64,000 nt of DNA from Cyclobacteriaceae bacterium. Its GTDB lineage: Bacteria; Bacteroidota; Bacteroidia; Cytophagales; Cyclobacteriaceae. The notes below the pieces were generated by a model that saw nothing but the letters and a program-made list of their open reading frames with translations, did no database searches and was not told the origin of the DNA. The stretch's first letter is position 1. The number at the start of each line of letters is the position of its first letter. A program made the translations under genes and the position numbers. Location: positions 434,001 through 498,000 of the forward strand of contig JAHBUE010000001.1 in assembly GCA_019638235.1 (NCBI GenBank). The letters run 5' to 3'. Below, piece by piece: positions 22,300 through 30,120 of the stretch.

Positions 22300-24695
22300 T
22301 TTCTTAATGGTTTACCCCCTGTCAAAATACTCTGTATTCTTTCCAATGTCTTCCTTTCTCCGCAAAGCGAAACAAACGCTTCACGTTCTAAATCCAACAA
22401 GTATTGTTCGGTTACTTCCTGCGGAGAGGTTAAATCGCCCCCGCACATTACGTTGGCAATCTTCATGGCAATTTTTGCATCGTGGTCAGAAATGTATCTG
22501 CCCATTTTCATGCCCTGCACACCGGCAGCAAACAGCGCTAAACCATTTCTTCCCTGCACACGAATATTTTTTGCTTCTACCGGTTTGGTATAACCCGCAT
22601 CGGCTAATTCTATCACTGCCGATTTCGCGTCCAGTATCTGCCTGTCTTTATTTATAGTTATCCTGTCTATATCTCTTAACACGTTCATCTCCCGCGCCTC
22701 TTCGGCAGAAAGCGCCACTTTTGCCGTAGCGATATTCATGAAAGCGCTTTGCAGCGCGTTCAACTCCACATCGCCTTCCAACATGCGGTCGCTTACACGC
22801 TTGGTAAATTCCTTCGTTCCGCCCCCACCGGGAATTAATCCTACACCAACTTCTACCAGCCCGATGTAGGTTTCGGCAGCCGCAACGGCTATATCGGCAT
22901 GAAGGGTCATTTCGCAGCCTCCACCCAGGGTGCGCCCCTGAGGGGCTACGGCTACCGGAACCGCAGAATAGCGTAATCGCATAACCGATTGCTGGAAAGC
23001 ACGCACCATAAAGTCGATTTCGTCATAATCCTGCTCAATGGCATACATGAAAACCAGCCCCAGGTTGGCGCCAAGCGAGAAATCAGCCCCTTGATGACCT
23101 ACTACCAACCCCCGGTAGTCCTTTTCGGCCAGGTCAATGGCCTTGTTCAGGCCTTCAATTACAGAAGTGCCCAGGGTGTAGCTCTTGCTGTGCCATGCGA
23201 AGTTTATCACACCTTCGCCCATGTCGGTGATTTTGCTTTCGGCATTTTTCCAGACCACACTGTCGTTAAGGTTTTCAAGAATAATGAAGGCTTCCTTACC
23301 CGGAATGGTTTTATAGGCTTTGGATGGAATGTCGTAATACTTGCGCTGACCGTTTTCAATTTTATAAAACGATTTGTTACCGGCAGCCAACATATCATAC
23401 ACCCACTGCGCGGGTTTGTAGTTCATGCCTTCCATTGCCTGAACTGTTTTTTCTACACCAAGTGCATCCCACGTATCGAACGGGCCTAACTCCCAACCGA
23501 AACCCGCACACACCGCATCATCAATACGGAAGAGTTCATCGCTGATTTCAGGAATACGATTTGACGCATACTGAAACAATCCGTAAAAACAATCGCGATA
23601 AAAATCTCCGGCTTTGTCTTTACCGGCCAATAACACTTTGAAACGGTCGCGAAGGTTGTCGATTGTTTTTGTGGTTTCGAGTGTTGCAAATTTTGCTTTT
23701 GCTTTCGGCTTGTACTCAAGTGTTTTTAAATCAAGTGTGAGAATTTCTGTTTTGCCTTTTGCGTCTTTCGATTTCTTATAAAAGCCCTGACCGGTTTTAT
23801 CGCCCAACCATTTGTTCTGGTCGAGTTGGTTTACAACATCGGGTAGTTTAAAAATTTCGCGGCCTTCATCGTTCGGCAAGCCCGCATATAAATTGTTGGC
23901 AACTTTCACCAATGTATCCAGGCCAACCACATCGGAAGTGCGGAATGTTGCCGACTTCGGACGACCAATTACGGGGCCGGTTAGCTTGTCAATTTCATCA
24001 ACGTTCAGGTCGTATTTCTGCATGGAGTCAATGACCTTGAGCAAACCCCACACGCCTACCCGGTTGCCGATGAAGGCGGGGGTGTCTTTACACAGCACAG
24101 ATACTTTACCCAGGTACAAATCTCCGTATTCAAGTAAGAAATTGATTACCTCCGGATTTGTATCAGGAGTAGGGATAACCTCAAACAACCGCAGATAACG
24201 GGGCGGATTGAAGAAGTGCGTGCCCGCAAAATGCTTCTTAAAGTCCTCGCTTCTGCCCTCGGCCATAAGGTGAATGGGGATGCCCGAAGTGTTGGACGTA
24301 ATCAGCGTTCCGGGGGTTCTGTATTGCTCAACCTGTTCGTAAACTTTCTTTTTGATGTCGAGGTTTTCTACAACAACTTCTATTGTCCAATCGTAGTTTT
24401 TTATCTTAGAAAAATCATCATCAAAATTGCCCAACGTAACGCGCGAAATAAATTTCTTACTATAAAGCGGGCCGGGCGATGACTTGATACATTTATCGAA
24501 AGAAGATTGAACAATTCTGTTCTTTACCGCTTTGCTGTCAAGCGTAAGTCCTTTCTTTTTTTCATCATCTGTAAGTTCTTTCGGTGCGATGTCTAACAAC
24601 AAAACTTCACAACCAATGTTGGCGAAGTGACATGCAATGGAAGAACCCATAACACCTGAACCAAGCACGGCAACTTTTCGGATAATTCGTTTCAT
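22296..24695 (-). CDS. fadN: 3-hydroxyacyl-CoA dehydrogenase / enoyl-CoA hydratase, FadN type
   Basis: A 799-residue bifunctional beta-oxidation enzyme with the dehydrogenase first and hydratase last, as in Bacillus FadN (789), opposite to E. coli FadB. The NAD-binding Rossmann motif VAVLGSGVMGSSIACHFANI is at about residues 7-26; AGTHFFNPPRYLRLFEVIP and KDTPAFIGNRVG mark the dehydrogenase core. The crotonase-fold part shows GLVVGHQGADFSLGANLG and GRTLGGGCEMTLHADIAVAA with VGLIPGGGGTKEF. It directly follows marR (28 bases). The last codons and the stop TGA lie in the right arm of cassette B, so the cassette may have replaced or moved the native end. Confidence 0.93.
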   Translation of the reverse strand: MKRIIRKVAVLGSGVMGSSIACHFANIGCEVLLLDIAPKELTDDEKKKGLTLDSKAVKNRIVQSSFDKCIKSSPGPLYSKKFISRVTLGNFDDDFSKIKNYDWTIEVVVENLDIKKKVYEQVEQYRTPGTLITSNTSGIPIHLMAEGRSEDFKKHFAGTHFFNPPRYLRLFEVIPTPDTNPEVINFLLEYGDLYLGKVSVLCKDTPAFIGNRVGVWGLLKVIDSMQKYDLNVDEIDKLTGPVIGRPKSATFRTSDVVGLDTLVKVANNLYAGLPNDEGREIFKLPDVVNQLDQNKWLGDKTGQGFYKKSKDAKGKTEILTLDLKTLEYKPKAKAKFATLETTKTIDNLRDRFKVLLAGKDKAGDFYRDCFYGLFQYASNRIPEISDELFRIDDAVCAGFGWELGPFDTWDALGVEKTVQAMEGMNYKPAQWVYDMLAAGNKSFYKIENGQRKYYDIPSKAYKTIPGKEAFIILENLNDSVVWKNAESKITDMGEGVINFAWHSKSYTLGTSVIEGLNKAIDLAEKDYRGLVVGHQGADFSLGANLGLVFMYAIEQDYDEIDFMVRAFQQSVMRLRYSAVPVAVAPQGRTLGGGCEMTLHADIAVAAAETYIGLVEVGVGLIPGGGGTKEFTKRVSDRMLEGDVELNALQSAFMNIATAKVALSAEEAREMNVLRDIDRITINKDRQILDAKSAVIELADAGYTKPVEAKNIRVQGRNGLALFAAGVQGMKMGRYISDHDAKIAMKIANVMCGGDLTSPQEVTEQYLLDLEREAFVSLCGERKTLERIQSILTGGKPLRN

Positions 24696-24723
24696 TTTTT
24701 TTGTGTTGATGTTTTATTAAAAC

Positions 24724-25173
24724 TTAACCTTCTACTGTTTCGTAAATATTATTTCGTTCGATGATGCTGCTTATGTTTTGAATCACATCGAAAAATACTT
24801 TCAATTTCTCTTCCGGTATTTCTTCGCGCACGGCTTCATTAAAACGAAGCACGGTTTCTTTTGAACGCTCCCTGCCTTTCTTACCTTCTTCGGTTAAAAA
24901 AATTCTTACCGAACGTTTATCGTTTTTATCAACCTCGCGATAAATGGCACCTTGTTCTTCGAGTGTTTTGAGTAGCCGCGTAAGGCTGCGTGGCTCAAGG
25001 CCCATAAGCGGGGCAATTTTAGTGGCCGGTGTGCCGTGCTCTACGTCAATATTGAGCAACACAAAACCAATGGCCATAGTAACGTTGTACTTAACCGCCT
25101 GCTGGTTATACATACGGGCAATGCCGTGCCAGGCCGCCCGGATATGATAGTCTATGGTTTCTTCGCGTTTCAT
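24724..25173 (-). CDS. MarR-family transcriptional regulator of the fad operon
   Basis: A 149-residue winged-helix regulator. Key pieces: VEHGTPATKIAPLMGLEPRS, LTRLLKTLEEQGAIYREVDK and the wing NDKRSVRIFLTEEGKK. As first gene of the marR-fadN-fadA-fadE operon, 28 bases upstream of fadN, it probably represses its own promoter and is released by fatty acyl-CoA or a related ligand; this is inference from context. Two ATGCG-based palindromes in the upstream region are candidate operators. Confidence 0.88.
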   Translation of the reverse strand: MKREETIDYHIRAAWHGIARMYNQQAVKYNVTMAIGFVLLNIDVEHGTPATKIAPLMGLEPRSLTRLLKTLEEQGAIYREVDKNDKRSVRIFLTEEGKKGRERSKETVLRFNEAVREEIPEEKLKVFFDVIQNISSIIERNNIYETVEG

Positions 25174-25210
25174 AATCCCCGTAAAGGGACTCGAATATAC
25201 TGGTTTTTGT

Positions 25211-25255
25211 TATGCGTGCATACTTTTTGGCTAAAAAATTATGCGTTCAGCGCAT
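25211..25255. promoter_or_regulatory. two palindromes upstream of marR (candidate operators)
   Basis: TATGCGTGCATA (25211-25222, arms TATGC/GCATA) and ATGCG-TTCAG-CGCAT (25241-25255). Both use the same half-site, ATGCG or ATGC, with centres about 31 bases apart (three helical turns) in the 200-base region upstream of the fad operon. The minus strand TATATTCG at 25199-25192 is a 7-of-8 match to the -7 element. Confidence 0.4.
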
Positions 25256-25387
25256 TTTGTTTGATTTAATGCTCTGAATGGGGTAATCGTTCCTGAATCT
25301 TGCGAACGGGCTTGTAAATCAGTCAGACCGCTTAGAGCGTGTACATACAAGCGGTCAGACGGGTGATGAGCGCGTTTTTCCGCTAAG

Positions 25388-26734
25388 TCAATACCTGAAA
25401 ACTTTGCCTCCGGCCATTACTTCCTGCCGGGCTTCGTCAAAGGTTGCCTTGTGCCCGGTACGCGATGCGGCTGTTGTCATAATACACGCAATGGAATGTT
25501 CATACCCGGCTTCAACAGGCGCATTTGTTTCCTTGCGACTGCGCACACACTCCAGCCAGTTGCGCATGTGGTTTGATGTAGTGAGGTCGCCACCCATAAT
25601 AGCTGCGGACGCTGCCTGCACGGACGGGTCTTCGAGCACTGCTTCATCCAACAGGTTCGGCTGCATGTTCATGGCCTGCGCGTGGCGTTCGCTAAGGCCG
25701 CCATTGGGTGTAACCTTATTAGTGATGAGGTTAAGCTCTCCTCCGTTTGAAAAATAAATTTCTGTTGGTCGCTCTTCGCCATTGTGCATACGCGAACCAA
25801 ATACAACCTGGAAACCATTGGTTAAATCGTTTGACGGGCCGTAGTCAAAAACGGCTGTCATCGTATCCCAGTTTTCGCGGCCGTCCTTCCAAAAATAAAC
25901 GCCACCATTGGCAGTTACGCTACGCGGATGTTTCAGTCCTGAAAACCAATGCACGGTGTCAATCTGGTGACTCATCCACTGACCGGGCATACCGGAAGAA
26001 TATGGCCAGAACAACCTGTACTCAAGATGCTTGCGGGCATCGAACGGCTCGAAGGGGCGGTTCATCAAAAAGCGTTTCCAGTCGGTGTCTTGTTCTTTAA
26101 GCTGCGCCACTAATTGAGGGCGCCTCCACCGGCCGGGCTGGTTCACATTCCAGGTAAGCTCAACCATAGTAATGGCTCCGAACTTTCCGCTTTGAATAAA
26201 CTTTGCAGCCGAGCGATAATTTGCTCCGCTTCTGCGTTGCGAACCAATCTGAACAATAATGCCCGACTCCTTCACGGCTTTACGTGCAGCACGGTTATCT
26301 TCCATTGTTTCAGCAAACGGTTTTTCTACAAAGGCATCGCACTTTGCTTTTGCGGCTTCAATGGTGTGCAGCGCGTGTTGGAAATCGGATGTACTGATGA
26401 TTACGGCATCCACTGTTTTTGAATCGTACAACTCTTCGTTGTTACGAAACGGTTTTACATTGTAGCCCGATTTTTCTTTTACATACTGCACGCCTTCTTC
26501 CCTTCGTATTTTCCATATATCCGACAGGGCCGTAAGCTCGAAGTTCAGTTCCTTGTTGTGATGCAGAAAGCACGGAAGCAACGTGTATTTAAACCGGTCG
26601 GAATAGCCGATGACGCCTACACGCACGCGGTCGTTCGCGCCCAGGATGTTTGCATAACTTTTCGCGCTAAACGCCATTGCCCCGGCAACAGCTATCGCTG
26701 ATTTTTTGATGAAGGTTCTTCTGGAGTTTTTCAT
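25388..26734 (-). CDS. Gfo/Idh/MocA-family oxidoreductase, Tat exported
   Basis: A 448-residue NAD(P)-dependent sugar or cyclitol dehydrogenase family member. The N-terminus MKNSRRTFIKKSAIAVAGAM carries a twin-arginine signal, so the enzyme is exported folded with its cofactor. The Rossmann motif VRVGVIGYSDR follows, then the family signature FVEKPFAETMEDN and the C-terminal beta-sheet domain (ENWDTMTAVFDYGPSNDLTN). Such enzymes are common in Bacteroidota clusters of sugar catabolism, often with DUF1080 and TIM-barrel genes; a DUF1080 gene lies nearby at 27531. Substrate unknown. Confidence 0.9.
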   Translation of the reverse strand: MKNSRRTFIKKSAIAVAGAMAFSAKSYANILGANDRVRVGVIGYSDRFKYTLLPCFLHHNKELNFELTALSDIWKIRREEGVQYVKEKSGYNVKPFRNNEELYDSKTVDAVIISTSDFQHALHTIEAAKAKCDAFVEKPFAETMEDNRAARKAVKESGIIVQIGSQRRSGANYRSAAKFIQSGKFGAITMVELTWNVNQPGRWRRPQLVAQLKEQDTDWKRFLMNRPFEPFDARKHLEYRLFWPYSSGMPGQWMSHQIDTVHWFSGLKHPRSVTANGGVYFWKDGRENWDTMTAVFDYGPSNDLTNGFQVVFGSRMHNGEERPTEIYFSNGGELNLITNKVTPNGGLSERHAQAMNMQPNLLDEAVLEDPSVQAASAAIMGGDLTTSNHMRNWLECVRSRKETNAPVEAGYEHSIACIMTTAASRTGHKATFDEARQEVMAGGKVFRY

Positions 26735-26823
26735 GGAAGTGGGATTTTCTGTGATTTAGTTATGTCTTTTATTTTACACATTCAGCAACATTCACCAGGT
26801 GTTTGTTCTCATTCATCATTTGC

Positions 26824-27423
26824 TCACCTGTTATCTTTTTTCATCTTGCACGTTGGTGAAGAACACCAACGTGGACGAGTCTCAAATCTAATCCCGCTCA
26901 CAAGGCTGATATAGCATTTGACACTAGGTGGAAAACAACCATCGTCCCCGTAGCAAATAAATTTTAGGTCAAATACGAACTCATCATTTTCAAATTGTTT
27001 GAATTTAACCTCGTGAATAAAGTAATGTGATTCTATAACTGAATCTGGTAAATCATATTTAGTAACAATTTTTTTTATATAAAGACCCTCGTGGTCGGTG
27101 ATTTCAACTTGCAATTTATAGTCTCTGTATTTGATCTTTTCCTTTCGACTCGCTGTCTCATGAAACATGGTGATATATTTATTCCGGACTGGAAAAATTA
27201 TTGTCTTTATTTTATAGTCGGAAGTGTCCGTAACGGTAACAATGTCGGCACTGTCCGCTGGAAAAATATATGTGCTGTCAACCTTTGGATTGTATGTCCC
27301 CCTTGTCGTGTCGATTGTGTTAGCTAAGTCAAATCGGTCATAGTAATCAACGGGGTCATTAGCGTTTCTTTGTCCGCAACTAAAAAGAAGTCCTGTCAAA
27401 ACTAAGATTATTATATATCTCAT
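26824..27423 (-). CDS. lipoprotein of unknown function
   Basis: A 199-residue lipoprotein with a good signal and lipobox (MRYIIILVLTGLLFSC, Cys16). The mature region is mostly beta (DYKIKTIIFPVRNKYITMFH, REKIKYRDYKLQVEITDHEG), has no recognised catalytic motif and ends with a cysteine-containing tail (SSPTCKMKKDNR). It resembles DUF4738-type lipoproteins of Bacteroidota in size and layout, but the assignment is uncertain. Downstream of the DUF1080 gene on the same strand, separated by about 107 bases, so probably independent. Confidence 0.65.
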   Translation of the reverse strand: MRYIIILVLTGLLFSCGQRNANDPVDYYDRFDLANTIDTTRGTYNPKVDSTYIFPADSADIVTVTDTSDYKIKTIIFPVRNKYITMFHETASRKEKIKYRDYKLQVEITDHEGLYIKKIVTKYDLPDSVIESHYFIHEVKFKQFENDEFVFDLKFICYGDDGCFPPSVKCYISLVSGIRFETRPRWCSSPTCKMKKDNR

Positions 27424-27433
27424 TGTCCACCGT

Positions 27434-27450
27434 GTCCTTTAACAAAGGAC
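27434..27450. repeat. 17-base hairpin upstream of lipoprotein gene
   Basis: GTCCTTT-AAC-AAAGGAC forms a perfect 7-bp stem eleven bases before the ATG at 27423. Could be an operator or a translation-control hairpin. No T run follows, so it is not a terminator. Confidence 0.3.
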
Positions 27451-27530
27451 GCCCAACTTGTTTATATATGCAATAAAACCTGCATCTATCCCTGATAATA
27501 TGAAAAAGATCAGGCAAGTTTTTTTACAAA

Positions 27531-28892
27531 TCATGGCTTACTTAAATCTTTAATCTTAATACTCCTGAACGAAACCTCATCGCCATGATCCTGCAATAGA
27601 ATCCGTCCTTTTTCCGCCATGCCAAAATTTTCCCACACTGCATATTTGCTTCGTGCTACCAGGGCATCATAAATGGGTGTGCCGCGTTGGTACTCTACTA
27701 CTTTGTAGCCGTTCAGCCAATGCTCTACACGGTTATCAGGAAAAACAATAAGTCGCCCCTGGTTCCACTCGCCAATTTTGCGCAGGCCACGCGGAATTTT
27801 CAATGAAGGAATTAAATCATACAAGGATGCAAGCGTGCGGTTTCCTACAACGCCTTCTTTGGCGTCCGGGTGTTTTGCATCATCCAACAACTGGTACTCC
27901 AGCCCAATGGCCGAGCCGGTGTTGCCTTCGCTTTCGGTAACAAAATATTTCACCCCACTGTTGGCGCCTTCGGAGAGTTTAAATTCAAACTGTAAATCAA
28001 ACGCGGCATATTCATTTGTTGTAACGATGTCGCCCCCGTTTTCAGATTCCGCACCTGTTGATTTCAGCACGCTAAGCACACCGTCTTTTATCTCCCAGCC
28101 TTTCGCGGGGAAATTCTCTTTGTATGCTCCGCGCCAGCCGGTAGTGGTTTTTCCGTCCCACAACAACGTTATGTTATTGTGCTTTTCCTGCGCACCCAAT
28201 GTGTTGGGAATGTAATTGGCAACAAATGTTTCATCGGGCGGGGTGGGCGTAAAGTCTTTTGTTTGTATGCGGATGTTGCGGAAGTAAACTTTTTTTCCTG
28301 CATCGGCCGGGCTGCCTACCGAATGAACCTGTAAGGCAATGAAACCGTGCGCGGTCATGTTGTCCACTACATGCGCGGCCGGAATACCATTGACAAACGT
28401 GCGCAGCGTGTTGCCGATACACTCCATGCGTGCTTTGTTCCAGTCGTTTGGCTTAAATGCTTTCTTGGCTTCGGGGTTTTGCTCCAGCGCATAGAGCCAC
28501 TCCCTCCGCGCTTCATCATAAATGCCGCCCGTCCACGCGCGGGCAGTGGGGTCAATTTCGTATTGATAGCCATGCACACGGCCGTTTTGGTAATCGGGTT
28601 TGCTTTCGCTACGAAACTGAATGCCGGAGTTTGTGCCGTCATCTATTTTAAAGTCAAGTTCCAGCACAAAATCACCAAAGGTTTCTTCGGTGGCTAAAAA
28701 AGAATTTGGCTCACCGGCAACAGTAGTGCCCACAATCATGCCTTGCTGCACGTCAAACTTTGCTTTGCCGTTTAGCATCTTCCAGCCCGTAAGGTCTTTT
28801 TCATTAAAGAGCTTTCGCCACGTTTCTTTCTTTTGGGCGCTAACGCTATGAATAAGAATAATGAACAGGAAAATTATTAAGCTACCCCTCAT
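27531..28892 (-). CDS. DUF1080 (3-keto-disaccharide hydrolase) two-domain protein
   Basis: A 453-residue exported protein with a signal peptide ([20 protein letters not shown]). Two concanavalin-like DUF1080 domains: residues about 25-210 ([35 protein letters not shown]) and 235-450 ([40 protein letters not shown]). The family includes enzymes that hydrolyse 3-keto sugars and is common in Bacteroidota and Planctomycetota with Gfo/Idh/MocA oxidoreductases, one of which lies downstream here. Secreted or periplasmic. The second DUF1080 domain holds the more typical EYQLLDD element. Confidence 0.88.
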   Translation of the reverse strand: MRGSLIIFLFIILIHSVSAQKKETWRKLFNEKDLTGWKMLNGKAKFDVQQGMIVGTTVAGEPNSFLATEETFGDFVLELDFKIDDGTNSGIQFRSESKPDYQNGRVHGYQYEIDPTARAWTGGIYDEARREWLYALEQNPEAKKAFKPNDWNKARMECIGNTLRTFVNGIPAAHVVDNMTAHGFIALQVHSVGSPADAGKKVYFRNIRIQTKDFTPTPPDETFVANYIPNTLGAQEKHNNITLLWDGKTTTGWRGAYKENFPAKGWEIKDGVLSVLKSTGAESENGGDIVTTNEYAAFDLQFEFKLSEGANSGVKYFVTESEGNTGSAIGLEYQLLDDAKHPDAKEGVVGNRTLASLYDLIPSLKIPRGLRKIGEWNQGRLIVFPDNRVEHWLNGYKVVEYQRGTPIYDALVARSKYAVWENFGMAEKGRILLQDHGDEVSFRSIKIKDLSKP

Positions 28893-28961
28893 GGTGTGTT
28901 GTGTTTAAATATGATGATGAAGGTAGTAATGTTTTGGTTGGAATAAAAGCAAAATAAATTC

Positions 28962-29621
28962 TTACCTGTGCCAAGCCACTATCTGATTGATAGCCGAAAC
29001 ACGGAATATCTCTGTTTCAATTCCCTGCTCGTTGAACCACATTATTAATTTCTCCAGGTTCCCGCGCTGTGCTTTTGTTTCGCTTATTACGTTCATCATA
29101 CCAATCCCCTTCTTAGCCGTTAGCCGGATAAGGTTTTCTATGTATGCTTGTTGAATAAGGTGGTCGGGTAAATTTTTATCAACAAACACATCGCTGACAA
29201 GCAAATCGTACTGTGTGTTTTCGTGGCTGATAAATTCTGCTGCATCGGCTACGTGTATGGTTAGTGATGAAAACCTGTCGAGGTTAAAATATTTTTTTGC
29301 CAGTGCAATTACTTCCGGGTCAAGCTCAACACCTGTTATGTGTGGCGTAAGGTTTAGTTCATCGCACAAAATAGTTGCCACACTGCCCGCGCCAAAGCCC
29401 AAAATCAAAACACTTTTCGGATTGCGTTTTTTTATATCAAACTTTTTAAACGCTTTTTGAAAAACCCGATGAAGTGTATCGAAAGAGTAGTTGGCATCAG
29501 GCGAATGTAAAACATGCTTACTGTTTTGATACCAAACTTCCAGTTCGCCACTTACTGCGCTTGGGCGTTTTTCTACAATAACACCAGAAAGATAACTAAG
29601 AAGTTTGCGGGCTTTGCTCAT
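28962..29621 (-). CDS. spermidine-synthase-like SAM-dependent methyltransferase fold protein
   Basis: A 219-residue protein with a spermidine-synthase/Rossmann core: SVLILGFGAGSVATILCDEL (motif I), TGVELDPEVIALAKKYF, and YDLLVSDVFVDKNLPDHL. ATG 29621 is chosen because the longer open frame overlaps the PadR gene and lacks homologous character. Residue patterns for polyamine binding are not clear, so it may be a methyltransferase or aminopropyltransferase of unknown substrate. A possible -7 element overlaps the start region. Divergent from PadR. Confidence 0.78.
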   Translation of the reverse strand: MSKARKLLSYLSGVIVEKRPSAVSGELEVWYQNSKHVLHSPDANYSFDTLHRVFQKAFKKFDIKKRNPKSVLILGFGAGSVATILCDELNLTPHITGVELDPEVIALAKKYFNLDRFSSLTIHVADAAEFISHENTQYDLLVSDVFVDKNLPDHLIQQAYIENLIRLTAKKGIGMMNVISETKAQRGNLEKLIMWFNEQGIETEIFRVSAINQIVAWHR

Positions 29622-29777
29622 GTATCGCAAATATGCGGCCGGGGCGCAACAAAGGAAAGGGGTAGGTTCGTTTTGGTGTACGTTATAATGCACATCTCTA
29701 AAATTTATCTGCCTTAGGTGCAACCTTCCGGCAGGCTTGTGCGTCTTATGCCTAAGACAATTATGTATTAAGCATTT

Positions 29778-30110
29778 ATGCATTCTCCAGAACTACTCAA
29801 GGGCACACTCCAGACCATTGTGCTGAAGGTGCTGAAAGACCACGGCAAAATGTACGGCTACGAAATCACCCAACGGGTAAAAGAGCTTTCTGACGACCGC
29901 ATTTTGCTCACCGAGGGCGCGTTATACCCTACCCTGCACAAACTTGAAGCGGAAGGCTTGTTGAAAACGGAAATCGTAAACATTGGCAAGCGGGTGCGAA
30001 AATATTACAACCTCACAACCCCCGGCAAGGCTGAAGCAAGGGAGCGTGTTACCGAGTTTGTGGATTTTATCCGAACTATGGGAAACGTGCTGCAAGTTGA
30101 GTTAAGTTGA
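29778..30110 (+). CDS. PadR-family transcriptional regulator
   Basis: A 110-residue winged-helix regulator: LKDHGKMYGYEITQRVKELS, ILLTEGALYPTLHKLEAEGL (recognition helix) and wing KTEIVNIGKRVRKYYNLTTP. In Bacteroidota short PadR proteins commonly precede FtsX-type permeases with an N-terminal permease-prefix domain, as here: the permease gene starts 11 bases downstream. It probably controls this two-gene operon. Upstream region contains the inverted pair CTTAGG/CCTAAG around 29714-29756, a candidate site. Confidence 0.87.
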   Translation: MHSPELLKGTLQTIVLKVLKDHGKMYGYEITQRVKELSDDRILLTEGALYPTLHKLEAEGLLKTEIVNIGKRVRKYYNLTTPGKAEARERVTEFVDFIRTMGNVLQVELS

Positions 30111-30120
30111 TAACAGGAAT

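Noticed and set aside
27440..27470. attC-like string GCCCAAC next to the hairpin near 27434-27450
   Set aside because: A matching GTTRRRY partner at the right distance was not found, and no integron integrase or cassette array is present.
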